The position numbers and the translations under genes were made by a program. Shown in pieces: positions 1 through 14,458 of a stretch of DNA of 64,000 nucleotides. Where the stretch lies: positions 4,421,001 through 4,485,000 of the forward strand of contig NC_084886.1 of the NCBI RefSeq assembly GCF_958979055.1. The letters run 5' to 3'. How positions within the stretch are numbered: the stretch's first letter is position 1; every line of letters starts with the position of its first letter. The stretch is from Alnus glutinosa (taxonomy: Eukaryota > Streptophyta > Magnoliopsida > Fagales > Betulaceae). A model generated the notes under the pieces. It ran no database searches. It had not been told where the DNA came from and worked only from the letters and a program-made list of their open reading frames with translations.

Positions 1-122
1 GATAAAGCCCATGTCATATACAGTGACCATGATGAGAAAACATTCAATGGTGGAATACAACTCCAAAAACAAAACATTACAGAATAGAGAGAGAGAGAGA
101 GAGATTCAGAAATATGACTCAC

Positions 123-3100
123 AGTAAACTCCGTTACTTGAATAGAACTAGAAATAGGTCCCAAAATTCCAGCCTCTTTATACATTGCAAGGATAAATGC
201 GACACAGGTTGTCGATTTCCCATCGCTATACACCCATTCATCTTGTTCTGGAATGGTAAGCAATTGATCAAATGCTATGCCACGCTTTTCAGTTTCAGCT
301 AGCATGTCATACAAGTCCAAATCCTGAAAGAAAACAATGGAGCAAGAAGCTAATAAAGGCAAAATTTGACAATGAAAAGTTACTTGAGAATTTTAAACTA
401 AGACTAGCACAGAGTTAAGAGAATACTTCTGGCAAACCATTTTGACAATTAAACAGATCGGTGCTGCTTAAAATTTCCATCCTGTGTGTATAATCATCTA
501 GTCTCAGAAAAATGCTCATACCATCAACTTGCTGTGGCACTCGAAGCAAATCATATATACAAAACCAAGAGCACAAGAACTCAAAACCTCTTGAGCAACA
601 GCTTTAAAAAACCAAATAACCCTTTTTATAAGTGGATAATTTTTCAATATGAAATTCCATCTGTGTATTTTTCAACTATAAGGAAGCTAGTCAACGTTCA
701 GGAAAAAAAAAAGATTAGGCACACTAATTCCTAACGAGATCCATGGACTGGCATAAATTATTAAAAGAGAAAAAAAAAAAAAAAAAAAAAGCTCACGCAC
801 TGGCACTGCTCATTATCCATCTTTGATCAATATCAAATATCCCTTCATATTGCCTTGTTGCAGATGACTTCTTTGGTGCAGTGTCAAAACACTATATTCC
901 ACAGAACATAAATATGATCTTCAAATACAGCAAATCAGCAATGGATGCCAATTACAAATGATCCCCCCATAATAAGGAGATAGAACTCATGATAGATATG
1001 TTAAATAGTCTATCAACATTTCAAAGCAAGATACTGATTGGCTTATAAGCAGTTTTTCTCTTAATACTGCATTTGTAGGTTTCTGGATGATGCATCATAC
1101 ACCCAGGTTGACTAATTTTTATTTGAAATTGGAGCAAAACAATATGGTTTAGAATTGAGACTAATGTTGAATAAATACCCATAAACAGTAAAATGAGTGA
1201 CATAAATGAGCGCAACTACCTCAGTCCCTAGTCGCTTGTTTAGAGCTTCATTCCACATATTTGCAGCATATGCTGGCTGCATTCTAGTCCACATAGACAT
1301 GACAGAAATGACCTGCAAACAGAACCAGTTAGTGTAAAACTACTGCAAAATTCTCCATGCACAATCCTATGGATTACATGCTTAACTGTACAAGAGGTGC
1401 ATACTATGAAAAGTGTAGCGGGGAAATGGAGAAGTGATACCTACTATGAACGTGAGAGGAACATTGACAATAATATATGGGTAAGATAATCATGCAACAC
1501 ACCTTTTTCATATATCAAATTGTTGACAAAAGATTATAACAATAAGGTACTGTATGAATCAATATATTCCCCTCTAACAAATATGAGGATATGGACATGC
1601 ACGCATAAACTCAACTATTGCAGTCATTCAGAAATACCTAAACAAACACCACCTGAGCAATAAATTAACCACAATGCCAAAGCAGAGAGAAACAACGTGT
1701 CACAATAGCCTTAAAACGTTAATAACTCTATATATGAACCATTTGTTTAGCAAGGATGTGCAACATATTTTCATAGCACACAATACCCTCCCATGGAAAC
1801 ACAAGTTCAATAAAGCATATTTATATTATAATTAGTGAAGATGCATACCAAGTGAGCATCAAGAGGTGGAGGATAGTTGTCAGTCACAGTGTCAATCCAA
1901 CTAAATATCATGTTGTGATAGCCATACGGCTTGCCTGCCATGCTCCGAGCATATTCCCATGCTGCAGTGGAGTTGAACTTTGCACGCAACTCCGGATGCA
2001 AGGGAAGCAAGGCTATCTGTGGATTAGAACTATCCTTTAGTGCCAACTCCCACCATTCATCCCATGGAATTACCACAATAATTTCTTCACCCTGCAACGT
2101 CAGCAGAAGTATGGTGTAAAGACAAATCAATCTGTGGGTGACTGAAAAAGAAGAGGAGAATACGCCAAAATAATGTTGAATCCAAAATCCATTAAAATAA
2201 TTCAAAAATACAATTGAAGGAATGGATAAAAATCAGAATGATATCCACCTAACACAGTACTCCTGAAGCAAACATCATCTACAAGCAAGTGTCCACATGC
2301 TAAAATATATGAATGAACTCAAAACACACATTTTACAAATTTTACATATATTAAGTGGTAATGTATGCTTTATGTCATTTATGTCATACCTCTTCATTCT
2401 CATGCCCGGATTCACCAACCCAAAGATTACCCATTTCATCCTTCAAACAAACAGCTGTATGACCAGCAAAAGCACCAGTTACCCATTTTTCTAATGTCTC
2501 AAATCCACCCCACCGACCACGGATCTTTGATACGGCTAAGAAATCACCAGAATGAACATCATCAGGATTTATAGTTGCAACCCAAGGCTGAGGACGTTTT
2601 TCAAATGAGGCACCCATGTGATTCTTCAAAAAAGCTAGGTTAGCATTCTGACCCCATACAGTGTTTGAAAACAAAGGCAAGACATCCACTAAAGAAAGCA
2701 GGGTCCCAAGCATTCCTGATGGCATAAGAAATACAGAAATCCCATGCTGCTTAACCTGCTCAGTAGAGTCAAAAAGATCACCTTTATGCAATGATGCTCA
2801 AAAGCACAAGATCTAAACAAACAACAGAGAAAACAAGCATACATATTCTAACTCTGCATGCTCTTCCCATGAATCAAATTTCAATGTATGTTCTCTAGCA
2901 GAGAAGTAGTAATCCCATGTAATCCTGTAGGGCGTTGCAAAGACATACAGATCCATGCAGCTCCAGCTGTGCGCTGCAGATGTCTGTAAAGGAGCAGAAA
3001 GTCAATCCAGGGAACCTTAGCATACTGTCAAGATAAAAATAAAAAATTTGAGAGGTTGGTTGATTAACCAATCTACTAAACACTTCCCTGTACTTCTGAT

Positions 3101-4175
3101 GTGCATTTCCCAAGGAAAATCAACACAGCTTCAATGAAATAAACATGGGTCCTTTAAAACCTTTTAGTACTAGCTGATTCAACTTGATAGCACCACCAGT
3201 TATAGTTCTAACTTATGCCACATGTGACGCAATCTATTTAAGTGTGAAATTATATTTTTGGTCACTCCCCAACATAGGTGATACATCAAACTAGATGGTT
3301 TTACAATAGGCCAATGAGCAATCCGTTTCAGCTACACACCTTATCTCTCTCTACTGCATGTCACAGCTAATTTTTTTTTTTTTTTTTTTGAGGCCTAAAA
3401 TCAGAACATGGAAGTTGAAAAGATTAATACAAGACGCTACCTAAATCCGAAACTAACTCCGATAAGATAAGATTAACAATCAGAAGGCATCAAATTTAAA
3501 AAAAAAAAATGTCCTTATTTTACAGCCCAAAATAACATGAGAATCTAAACATTTCAACTAATTGATTTATTTACGCTGCTTCTATAATTATTTTAAGGAA
3601 ACAAATGCTCTCAGGAAATAACAAATTTAATAACTTTCCAAAAAAAGAAAACAAATGCCTTATAACTGGCCACGAGTATTTAACTTTCTTAAAAAGCAAT
3701 CTTGAATCGGTATCCAATTCAAGTTTCGTAATTGCAGCGAACTACAACTCACAATCCCTATTCAACCAAATTATACAATACAACACATAAAACAGCGCAA
3801 AAAACCACGGTAACAATCACGATCGTCAAAAACCCTGACCTTGAGATAGAGAACGCCGCCTCCCAAGCCCTCCGGCTCGTCCCGGTCGCCTTCGGTGAAC
3901 TCTAGGCGAGCCTCGTTGCCGTAAAAGCACGCTCCCTTCCACTCAGCCGTGCCGTTGTATGGACTCACCGATCCCACGAAAGCCGGCAACAAGTCCACGG
4001 CGCTGTGGAAGTTGTTCAGCACCGGCCACGATATCTCACGTGGGAGCACGGGAAGCACATCCTTGACCCGAAACGGCACCTTCAGAGCGTGCCCGAAATC
4101 CGACCCGAACCCTATCCCCAAAACGCACAGTATCAGCGGCAGCCATACGGAGGATCGGTGGGGGAGGAGGGACAT
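123..4175 (-). CDS. Secreted/membrane-anchored protein with permuted papain-like (NlpC/P60 or C92 type) signature; 3' end outside window
   Basis: Six exons rebuilt on the minus strand: 4175-3840, 2983-2843, 2755-2390, 2091-1849, 1312-1220 and 323-123. All are GT-AG, all junctions fall in phase 0, and they give 460 residues without a stop. The chain continues past position 1. A hydrophobic segment at residues 12-24 suggests a signal peptide or anchor. The middle holds a block SGDFLAVSKIRG (228-239), then His258 in AFAGHT, Glu274 in WVGES, and far downstream Cys433 in STTCVAF. His before Cys is the order expected of circularly permuted papain-like folds, so hydrolase or amidase activity is an inference; the substrate is unknown. 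Plant homologues are mostly annotated as uncharacterised. It reads away from the MYND gene. The gene model is firm, the function tentative. Confidence 0.8.
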
Positions 4176-5563
4176 GGATAATAGAAAACCCTAGGACTTG
4201 CGAATTGGGAAAGGGAAGGACTGGGATTTTGATCTTCTACTCTTTCCGTGCTGGACTACTTCCCTTTGTTTTTCTCGTTGTTATTGCTGTCGTCGATGTC
4301 GTTTGTCGTTGTGAGTTTAGAAGGAGGAGGAACTAGGAAGTTTCATTCTTTTGGTCCACGTCAACGGCAATTACGATTTCTATTTTTTTTTTTTTTTTTT
4401 TTGAAATGTTGTAAATTACATCTTTATCCCACAATATCGGTGTTTTAATCTCAACCAACACTTAAATGTTTATATTTTAACTGTGATTGATCTAAATATT
4501 CGTTAGTACTCATAGTTCAATAATATGAAATAGTTGCAAATAAAAATATAGTTTTTAGTATTACTCTTCTTCTTCTTTTTATCTTCGGCAATTTTGTAGG
4601 CATTATTTTTTTTTAAAAAAAATTAAAAAAAACATCCCATTGAAAAGTGCATGTGAAAAAAATTAGCTTTCAATTTCTTTACGTTTTTAAATTACAGACA
4701 ATTTAATACATATTTTTAAAATGTATAGTGTTGAATTACCAATTTTACCAAACACTTGAAAGGCATTTTTGAAAATTATATTTTTATTAAATGCGTTTTA
4801 AAATCACTAATTTCTTAAAGTCTTTCAAAACTCCTAAACCAAAACGGACACATAATTTACGAATTTTCATACGCACTTGATCATTGCTTGATATCGAGAT
4901 GATAAAAATAACAAAAAAACCTGAATAATTTCCTACCAAGTTGTGGCAATAGTTTATACTACCGGTTTGCGCTTTGGAAGTAAGCTAAAAATACAAAGAA
5001 AAATCCCAAACGTCGTCACCTTCAACCAAATTCAATTGTTCTTTTAGAATTTGGACAGCTTAAATTAGTATTACATAAGAAAGGTACTCATCCAAAAAAG
5101 TATTACATAAAACAGGTTTAAGTTTGAAAGGTCAAGTATGGTGGGAAAAAGGCCCTTTGTGTAGCATAAAAGGGAGAAAAGGAGAAACAGATTTAACAGC
5201 TTTGATTTGTCCAAAAGTCGCTGCAACAGGTAAGAGCCAAAGAACCATTGGTCGCATATCAATCATGCCCAATGTTGAGAAACTTCCTTTGATATCTGTC
5301 TTCTTTTCTTTTCTTTTTTCTTTTTTGGATTGGATAGATAAGGTTGCATCAAGACTCTTGATCTTGATCTTGATCACCAGAGTAAGGCAGGCACATGGTG
5401 ATCACTTGCAACAGCCCTTCATAAAACCTCCAGACTGCAACATCAGTGAACATGTCTTTATATGCATTGATAACCCAATGGAGTGATGGTTTGATTCAAG
5501 AGTTCCGGAAATCCATCTGAAGAAGTCAAATGACCAGTCCTCAAACTGACGTTTAAGACCATT
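4176..5563. other. Intergenic: upstream of the papain-like gene, downstream of the MYND gene
   Basis: AT-rich DNA between the start of one minus-strand gene and the stop of the next. It should hold the first gene's promoter and leader (4176-4320 is less AT-rich) and the 3' UTR of the MYND gene at its right end. A poly(T) run lies at 4384-4402. I see no coding exon or transposon boundary. Confidence 0.6.
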
Positions 5564-8500
5564 TCAAATCCCGAAAAGGAAGCAATTACTATAGCAAGGA
5601 AGAAATAGAGCACTGTTTTCAACCACCATTGGCTGCCTGAATGGGTTTAATTGAATCTACAAGGCAGAAGCATCATTTGGAATCAAATCAAATTAAGCAG
5701 CAAAATTCAATGCTTTTGAATGCAATGATACAGTAGCTTAGAGAGAGAGAGAGAGAACAGAGAGAAACAATGGAGCAACATGGACATACAGGAAATGTGG
5801 GAGGATGCCCAGTTACAGTGCTTATGCAACAAGCTCCAAGATGACAAGCTTCTTCACAGTAATCGGAGAAGACTGCTGGGACATTTATCTCCTTTATTAG
5901 CTCCTGAAGTGCTCATCCGAGCAACCAGAAGGATTGAGAGAAAAAAAAAAATATATAAGGCTAATTCAGTTCTTTGTTCACTGACAAAGGTAACAGCTTC
6001 TAGGTAGGTTAGCTAACACAGCCAAATATATACAAACAGTGAGACTGAGATGTTCAGAGTATCAAAGGCATACAATTGTTGGCAACCAACTTGAATAAGC
6101 AGCAATGCCAGCATTTGGAGCAATCACCAAATGAGGAGAGAAATCCTGTTTAAAGAAGTCAGGAATTACTGCCAAAAGGAGAATCAAGCAGACAAAAAAA
6201 GCCTAAATGATAGAGTTTAGACAGACAACTTGAGTACAAAAGACATAATCTAACATGAGTTTTTGAGTGTATGTGTGTATGTGTCTGTCTATCGAGAGAT
6301 AGATCAAGAAAGAGACCTTTGCTATATCCTTATAACGGTCATGATAAAAACCTCTTCGAAGCTGCAATGTCACTTTTGACGTTCTACGAGTCTGTACATC
6401 CCAGCTCAAATTCTCACTTAAAGATTTGCAAATGCAATCTGTCTCAAGGCAATGAGCATAATTGCAAAGATTAATCCTCTCACCATCCCTATTTTTATCC
6501 CAGTGCAGGAAAAAGAAAAAAATGATGGTTAGCAATAATGTTTTTAAGTATCACAGTATTTTTCAATAATGGTTTTAAGTATCAAAATGGTTAACAGAGA
6601 AGGAACACTTCAAATGCTAACTAAATTTATCTTCATGGGCTGAAGTTCTAATAAAAACTACTCAACTAAATGAATCCTCATAATACATCCATTACGAAGT
6701 GCATAACTGACCTATTTTGTGGAATTTCAGGTCCAACAAGCTCTATATGTACATGCACGCCAGGAAAAAGTGCATGCAACTCAGCAAAGACAGCGAGCTG
6801 CAAAAGCTCTTTCTCAGGCCCTGTAAATAACAAAAGTTTCAGTGAAACAATGATGATATTATAGATGGTCAATCACCTCGTCATTACCAAAAAGGCACAT
6901 AAGACTGTTCCAACGGATGCCATCAGCATTTTGTAGAAATCTTAAGCTTAGCACAGGATTAACATCATACTTCAATAAAACATTCGTACAAACATTTTTT
7001 GCCCCAACTCAAGAAAGTTCTGTACTTGTTACAGTAAGCGTTATAGCAGCTGTAGGGAGGTTGGGCACAAATCTTATCTCCTATAAACCCAGTTTCACGT
7101 CCATAAGCATAAAACCATTATATTAGAACACTTTTCACCCCAGCTCAAGTAAGTGCCGTACTTGTTACAGTAAGACTTATAGCAGTTATTGGGAGGATGG
7201 GCCCAAAGTTCATATCCTATAAACCAGTCTAGCGTCCATAAGCATAAAACCATAATATTAGAAGAATCGTAAGAAATTTACCGCTTGCAGAGTTGACAAT
7301 TGAAGGCAACATACCAAGATAGTGTATATAAAGTTTGTCCCTTATTTCAGGAGTCGAGCTTCCCAGAATAGCTTGAGTGGCATGATATATCGTAAGTGGC
7401 TGGAGGAAGAAAAAAAAAAAAAAAAAACTTATGTATATGATTCTGATGAAAATTTCAATATCCAAGAAATAGCAATTAGTTAAGATTGTGCTTGGATTCA
7501 TAAATCTTTTGGTTTGGATGTGAAATCAACTTTTTGGCATAATTAGCAGCCAAAACATATACCACAATTCTGAGGATTGAAATATAGCAGAGAGCAAATT
7601 GTAATCCAAATCACAGATTTTAACATTATAATATTATATTCCAAGAAGGATCCTAGCAACCATAAGCAACCCAACAAATTAATGATTCCAAAAAGAACAT
7701 TTTTCTTCACATGTAGCAAAAACACTTAGGTGTTGATCCCTCAAGAATATTTACATCTTTGCCACATAAGAAATAGTGTAGACTGGTCTTTCAAAAGTAA
7801 AAAGGCCATAGTTGAACATGAGTGATATAAATTCCAACTCAACCGACTGTAACACAAAATATCATACCCAATGAAGAAGCAAAGCAGCAAGGGAATGAAG
7901 TGGAATGCACCTCCACTCATAGTAGTCTTTCCAACTACTTAACTGCTTTGATATTGGATATTCAGGCTCTGCATGTTCATATGTGAATTAAAAAACATCA
8001 ACTTCTACTCCAAAACAAAGAGCCAGAAGCAAAAGCTGATACCATTACATGGGCACAAGATTCTCGGAAGATGCCAAACATCATTTGACCTGCTAATTAA
8101 AAAAAAAAAAGTTGGCCAGAATTAAGAAAAAAAGCATGACCAAATAATGTTGATAATTCTATATGTACGATGCAGATATAAAAGATTAAAAAAATAGATA
8201 ACCTGGAACGATCAGAGGAAGTAACTGACTCCCCACAACAGCATTCATACAACCACATTCCCTCTTTATGGACGCCCCTTTTGCTCAAGAATAAACATCG
8301 ACTCTCCTTTTCAAGGACCTAACAGATTTGATCAAAAGAAGTACATAAATAAAGTCACAAAATTATCACGAATACAACGTGAAATAATTACCTGAAGTGT
8401 AGCTTCTTGAGAAAATGTGAAAGGAAAGTCATTCAAGACATCTACGCATTTCATTTGTTGTTCTAATCTTTTGCACTCTTCTTTATGATCATTCCAGTGC

Positions 8501-9630
8501 AAAATCTAAAGGCAGAAGTTGAATCTTTCAGCCAAAGAAAAGAAAAAAGACAATAGCATAAAATTTTAAGAATTAAGAAAAAATCATGATACCCATATAA
8601 TTTTTTTTTACCTTTTTTCTTTTTCTTTTGGGAAGCAACCATATGAAAGTCTTGTAAGATAAACTACAAAATCAACATAAGTAAATAAACATTGAAAAGT
8701 GGTGGAATAAAACAACAACAGGTCCCATAGGTATGATGGGAAGTGTTAACAGCAGATTGTGGGCAGTCCAGGGCAGTCGTTGAAGACACATGCATAATTC
8801 TATTAAACCAAATAAGTAATCTCTATCTGAAAAAGTTTCAGTCCAGTAATTAAATCACCTTAGTAGTCATATTGATACTGAAGTAACTTTTCACCCCCAA
8901 TAAATCAATGTAGACTAGTAGGCAGTGGGAAGTTACGGATTGTGTAATATAGTTCATTTCCTTTTAGGCTTTGAACATGACCGATTGCATCTTCAACGTA
9001 GATATTGAAGTCATAGCAATTTTTCATCCCACATAAGCCAATATAGGCAAGAATTTGAATTAGGTAATAAGCACTCAGTGTCCAGGAAAAAGCATGTAAC
9101 CAGCTATCTCACATTCAAAACCTCGTACGAGCATTACCCAGGAGGGTAAAAGCATGAGAAATACTAGGTTGCACCAAAAACATCAATTCTAGTTTCTTTT
9201 CAGCTGAAGAGTTTACTCTTCTCATGTGGGCATGCGCGAATAAACCGTTTCAGACTAATGAGCGTAACTTGCAATAGTATTCTTTTTGTGGGCACGAGCT
9301 AAGTCTAACGCAAATTAGGAGCCAATTTTCCTTTTCAAGCAGAAACCAATTCTGCTCAAACTGAGACAGACCCAATTGTTCCTACACGCTAAAACAATTA
9401 CCACTGACAACAAAAAAGTACAACATGAAATCCAATTGGGTGTTTTGTAGAACAACCAAGTTCAGACAAGGAAGTGATTAAAAAACACACAAAATCTAAA
9501 GTAAAAAGCGCTTGTGTATATTGGGAACCTGGTGAGAGGCGGAACAATAGGCAACGGCTCCGCACCGGTCACAGCGCCTTCTGGGTGGGCCTAAACACCG
9601 AGCTCCCCTCCCTTTTCCGGCACACTCCAT
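5564..9630 (-). CDS. MYND-type zinc-finger protein, 374 aa, 11 exons
   Basis: Exons: 9630-9529, 8505-8392, 8318-8203, 8089-8043, 7968-7868, 7399-7315, 6820-6712, 6488-6317, 6145-6074, 5903-5790, 5656-5564. They total 1125 nt, exactly 375 codons including the stop, and every phase matches. The N-terminus is a MYND-like zinc finger with Cys3, Cys12, Cys20, Cys23, Cys29, His33, His41 and Cys45. The body carries plant-family blocks: [74 protein letters not shown], and the end [13 protein letters not shown] recognise this as the family of Arabidopsis At1g70160, with a C-terminal half resembling Mss51-type proteins. Molecular role is unknown; protein-protein contact through the finger is the family expectation. 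The 47-nt exon 8089-8043 is needed to keep the frame. Confidence 0.9.
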
Positions 9631-12600
9631 GGTCACTTCCTTCACAGCCAAAGTCATCCCTCTATCGCTCTTTCTGTCTATATATGATTCCGATGGTGCA
9701 GAATTCAGAGTGGAGAAGCTTGGGCCTGTCTAACTGCTGAAATCCACCTACAACTAGCCCAAAATTATTACCCAGCCTATTTAGACTTTTTTTGCCTGCA
9801 GAATTTGGGCCCCAACGAAAAAAAAAAAAAATATGGACAATTGGGTTAAGGTTACTCACTTTCATACACAGGTTTTAACCATGGCGACTTTATTGTGGAA
9901 CGTGACTGGGTAAGCACAAAAATTATCTTCTGGCGAGATACCACTTTCTCAAAAAATCAGACCTACAGTAGGGTTACCAAATGCTACCTCAGAGCACCCA
10001 CACAACACATTTTTCTATTTTATTTACTCTTCTTTTTTTTTTAAACTACTTATATCATATTCAATATTTTAGCTATTCATTTTTTAGATGTGATTAGTGT
10101 CATTTTACTATTGTATTACGCATTTCTTGTATATTTTTTCTTTTTTGTAAAGAAAAATTATCATTGAAACAGTGAGATTCACTTATGGATTTCACATATT
10201 CAAATATAAATTTACACATTTCTTATACAGAGATATGTAAGATAATAAAAATAAACATTTTTCATCGGCTTTCACTATCCTATTAAAATATTTTTATTTA
10301 TCTATTTTCACTATTTCCAAAGATAAAGCAAAAATTAGATTATTTTTTTTTTATTAATTTAACTTATGCATTATCGAGACGATCAGCAGATTTTCTTAGC
10401 ACTATATGAGCTAGTCAAATCTTTAACTAAAGTTGCCGGATGAAAAGCTTTTATATATATATATATATATATATACTGGTTACAGGAGTAGCCAAAATAA
10501 ATAAATGCTCTTAGCATGCAAATGGTATTCATTATACAAGGAAAAAAAAAAAAAAAAGTTACAAAAGCTCAAGATTAACATAAGGAAAGAGCATGTTTGT
10601 TAAAAGTTCCCTTTCTTAGAACAAAAAAACAAAAATTTTAAAAATAACCTAAAATACAACACTTTAAATTATTAGAGAAATGGAAATGCTATATATATTA
10701 CGCCCTAATTCCACTGGGCTGATGTGACAATACCCAATAACATTTGAATTTTTTTTTTTTTTTAACAAAGATTTACGGACAAAGCAAAAAAAAAACAAAA
10801 ACACTATTTGTTTTAGCATTACTCAAACTACTTTTACTTTAGCATTACTTAAACTACTTTTACGTTTATGTCATATCGTAACACTTTTTCAAACTAAAAA
10901 CAAAAGCTCCATACAAAACACATTAACAAAAATACGCAATTCATAATTTTCATTCATACTTCTTTAGGAAAAATTCTTTCAGCTTAGCTTATTAAATTGA
11001 TGAGTTCAAAGTATATGTAATTTTTACATACATTTTTAAAATAAACATGTAATTTTCATATGTATTTTTAAATATATGTTAGTCACATGTCATTTTGATT
11101 GATATCCTCATCAATGGGACGAATCATTTACTTGGTCAATTGGGGGTCATTAGCTCATATAAAAATAAAAAAGTAAATAAGTAATGTGGGTCATTAAGAA
11201 TGGCTTCAACAATAATGTAAGAGTTGCCTTCACATTTATTATATCATATTTATTTTATACTGATTGACGTGGCATGGGACGTGAAGTCTGGCATTGCCTT
11301 ATAGGATGACGTGATCAATATCCAAAATCTTGGCTTGTTTTGGGATCCACCAAGGAAAGTTTGGGCTACATTTGCTTAGCATATGCATGCACAAGATGCC
11401 ATGAACTTCATGTGTGGCTAAATGGACAGTGCAATGCCTAAATGATTATTTCAACCAATGGGAGTAGGGCAAATGTTGGATTCACGACCCATCTAATGAT
11501 GACTCTAAAAAGAATATATCAACGGTAAGTGATACTCATCTTTCAAGGCCATCAAACCGACCCTTTTTCTTTCATAGTCTTAACCAATACTATTATTCCC
11601 ATAATATTATAGCATATCCTTAATCCTCTGATGTACCCCTCCAAATATCCTCTAGTCCTGAAGTGATAGTGTTTGAAATTTTTGGAAAGATGTTCTGATT
11701 ACCTGTCTGGTAAAGAGGGATCCAAAGCTCCTGTGGATTTTGCTCGTACAACAAACAGCATGCAAAAGATGCCCCAAATCACCCTCCATTTTGAAAAAGG
11801 AGATGCCATATCTTACAAGAAAAAAGAGGGATCATTCACACGGTCATTGTTCTCTTTTTTTTTTTTTTTTTAACCTTTAAAGTTGTTGAAAAAGATGATT
11901 CAGCTCTTGCATTTGAACCTTCAACGCATGATCGGATCTGATCCATACAACTAGTTCAATTGGTCGGCCATACACTTGTACTCCTAATATATGATTTTAG
12001 TGTTGTGAACATGTAACATATCAGCTATATATACCCATTTCTCGTTAAAATAAATAATATGATATGTCTCTCTTTCGATCAAATTACCACTTTATTGGTA
12101 ATGTCCCTCTCAAACCGAGTGGATTATGACTTAATGTGGGTGGCTCGGCCACCCCCTTTTAAAAAATAAAAAATAAAGAATTGAGAGGATGGTCAATCCC
12201 ATTTGGCCAAGGGGGTGGATTTTTCTTTTAATATTTTATTTTTAGTTTTTCTTTTCTTTTCTTTTTGGGGATTTTTAAGGATATTTTTATCTAATTAAAA
12301 AAAAAAAAATGTCATTGTTGTCTTTTTACTAGCCTTAGCAGGTACATTGACAAATTTTAGTAGTTTGGATGGGCATTGACTTAATCAGTAATTTGTGATG
12401 GACATTAACAATATAATAATAGTTTGAATGGGATATATGTACTTTTGTCTATGATTTAGTGTTGTAACATGCAACATTAGCCATACCCATTTTTCTGTTA
12501 AAACAAATAATGTGACATCAATTTCTTCGAAACTAGGTTCTAGAAATTGTCGAACTCAGTCTATAAAATTATAATGTATCTTTTTAGTATATAAGAAGCG

Positions 12601-13983
12601 CATGCTTTTTTAATTAGCATGCGAGGAGCATAAAAATGAGATATAACAGTTTTCATATTGGGTTTTAGGAAATTCCTCCAACTCAGTTTAGAAAAAATTT
12701 ATGCCTGAAATAATGAGTGGTGTTAGAAGTACAATAAGCATGTTTGTTAACGTGTTTTGGAGTGTATTTTTTATTTTCTGTTTGGAAAAAATGCTTTGAT
12801 ATGGCATAAAGGTTTAAATTGTTTTGATGTTTTGAGTTACACTAGAGTATTAATAGCAGACATCCGACCATTTTCCCTAAATTTACTTTTTACTTCCCTA
12901 TCTAAAAATATTTCACAATAGTTTTTCTTAATTTTTTCCTAAACCAATAAAATATTATTTTTTTACTTTTACTTTATTTATTTATTTTTTTCTTTCATTT
13001 TATTATTATAAGCACAAGAGAGATGAGAGGTGAGAGAAGAGAGAATTAAGTTTATGATTATAATAATCATCGGGAATGCTACTATACTTCTCAATGCATT
13101 GGGAAGCACAGTAACATTCTCAATACTCATGAAACCTATATAAAATCTGCTGCAAGTGATTTTTTGTATTTTTTTTTTTTAATATATTTTTCCTATATTT
13201 AAGAAATGCAACCATGCACCTATAAGGTATATCTGCTATAAGTGCTCTTAGTATTTTTGTTTTAAAATTTAATTAATTAGTGTCTAACTTGTCAATTATA
13301 CATTATTAATCATTTTACCCGTTATAAACTATTACCTAAGTTTGTAAAAAAATTCAAGCATTTTTTTTTTTCAAATAAATCTTAAGCCGTTGAACCCGGC
13401 GGTAAGTTACGGCCCCACGTAATTTCAATGGCCTCTTGGTAATCATGAAAAGGCGAACGGCGCTTTATTAAACTGTGGCTTCGTTGGTGCCCGAAATTGA
13501 GATTCTGTTTGACTAAAGTGAAAATTGGTTCTTATTTTTTTTTATTTATGTCTCCTTATAATAAGCTCTGTTTGTTTAGCTTTGCTTTTCATGATTACAA
13601 AGTCAACCAATTCTTAATACTTTTATCGAATTCTAGGCAGCAATTTCGTATGCAGGTGTTATTGATTACAAGATTTCGAGATACAAACAAAATTAGATAA
13701 AAAAGGGTGTTTGAATGCATTAATCTCCTTGTATTTTGACATGTGTATGTATTTGGTGATATCTTTATACGTAGTCATCTATCACATGACTCCAATGTAT
13801 CTTACAATAAGAACAAAATGATAGTTTATTTTAGAACATTAGACCAACTTCTTTCGACATTTAGAAAGGAAAATAAAAATAAATATAAAAATGGTACCCT
13901 ATGGTCCCTATCTTTGAAGCTACTATTTTACATTTTTTCTTTTTCTTTTTTATCTTCATATAAGGAATCTAGTTAATATTTTA
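9631..13983. other. Gene-free AT-rich interval upstream of the MYND gene
   Basis: The first ~250 bases are the probable promoter and leader of the MYND gene. Beyond that I see no exon. A (TA)n run lies at 10451-10476. Two imperfect direct repeats of about 80 bases lie at 11994-12075 and 12455-12535, in the same orientation and each beginning near TTTAGTGTTGT; they may be remains of an unidentified repeat. Short open frames here have no family resemblance or codon bias. Confidence 0.55.
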
Positions 13984-14458
13984 AAAAAATTTCGCTTACT
14001 ATATTATTTTTGCAATCATATATTTAAATTTTAAAAAGTGTCAATTTAGTGTATCAATCTTTCAATTTTTTTTTTTCCAATTTCAACCTTTGTTAAAATT
14101 TCCCGTTAAATCCTAACGAAGGGATGTTAGAATTCATCAAATACCCAATTTTTAAGGAAAAAAAAATTACAAAAATTTAGGTGTTGGTTAGGATTTAACA
14201 GAATTTGCAAAAATATCAATACCTGCATCTTTGGAAAAAAAAAAAAAAAAATGTAATTTTTTCTTTCTTTTTTTTTTTAAAAAAAAAAAAAATACAAGGG
14301 TATTTTGAAAATTTTGACCAAATTTAACGGAAACTCTTAACGGATTGTTGAAATTGAAAAAAACTAAAAGATTGATACATTAAATTGACATTTTTTAAAG
14401 TTTAAGAGTATGATTGTAAAAGTGATAAAAGATCGTAGGTGATAAGTGAAGTTTTTTC
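13984..14458. mobile_element. Non-autonomous DNA transposon with long imperfect inverted termini (~475 bp)
   Basis: About 130 bases at the left are repeated inverted at the right. Shared blocks in order are TTCGCTTA/TTCACTTA, GCAATCATA/ACAATCATA, TGTCAATTTAGTGTATCAA/TGTCAATTTAATGTATCAA, CAATTTCAAC and CCGTTAA. The centre is poly(A)/poly(T). Flanks resemble each other weakly, so the target duplication is decayed and the ends are uncertain by a few bases. No open frame. The layout recalls the element at 29783-30425. Confidence 0.65.

Noticed and set aside
8203-8318. Apparent frameshift in the MYND gene exon (GAGCAAAAGGGGCGTCCATAA)
   Set aside because: The TAA is in the wrong frame; the family peptide FLSKRG.HKEGMW reads through in the correct frame, and exon phases on both sides agree.
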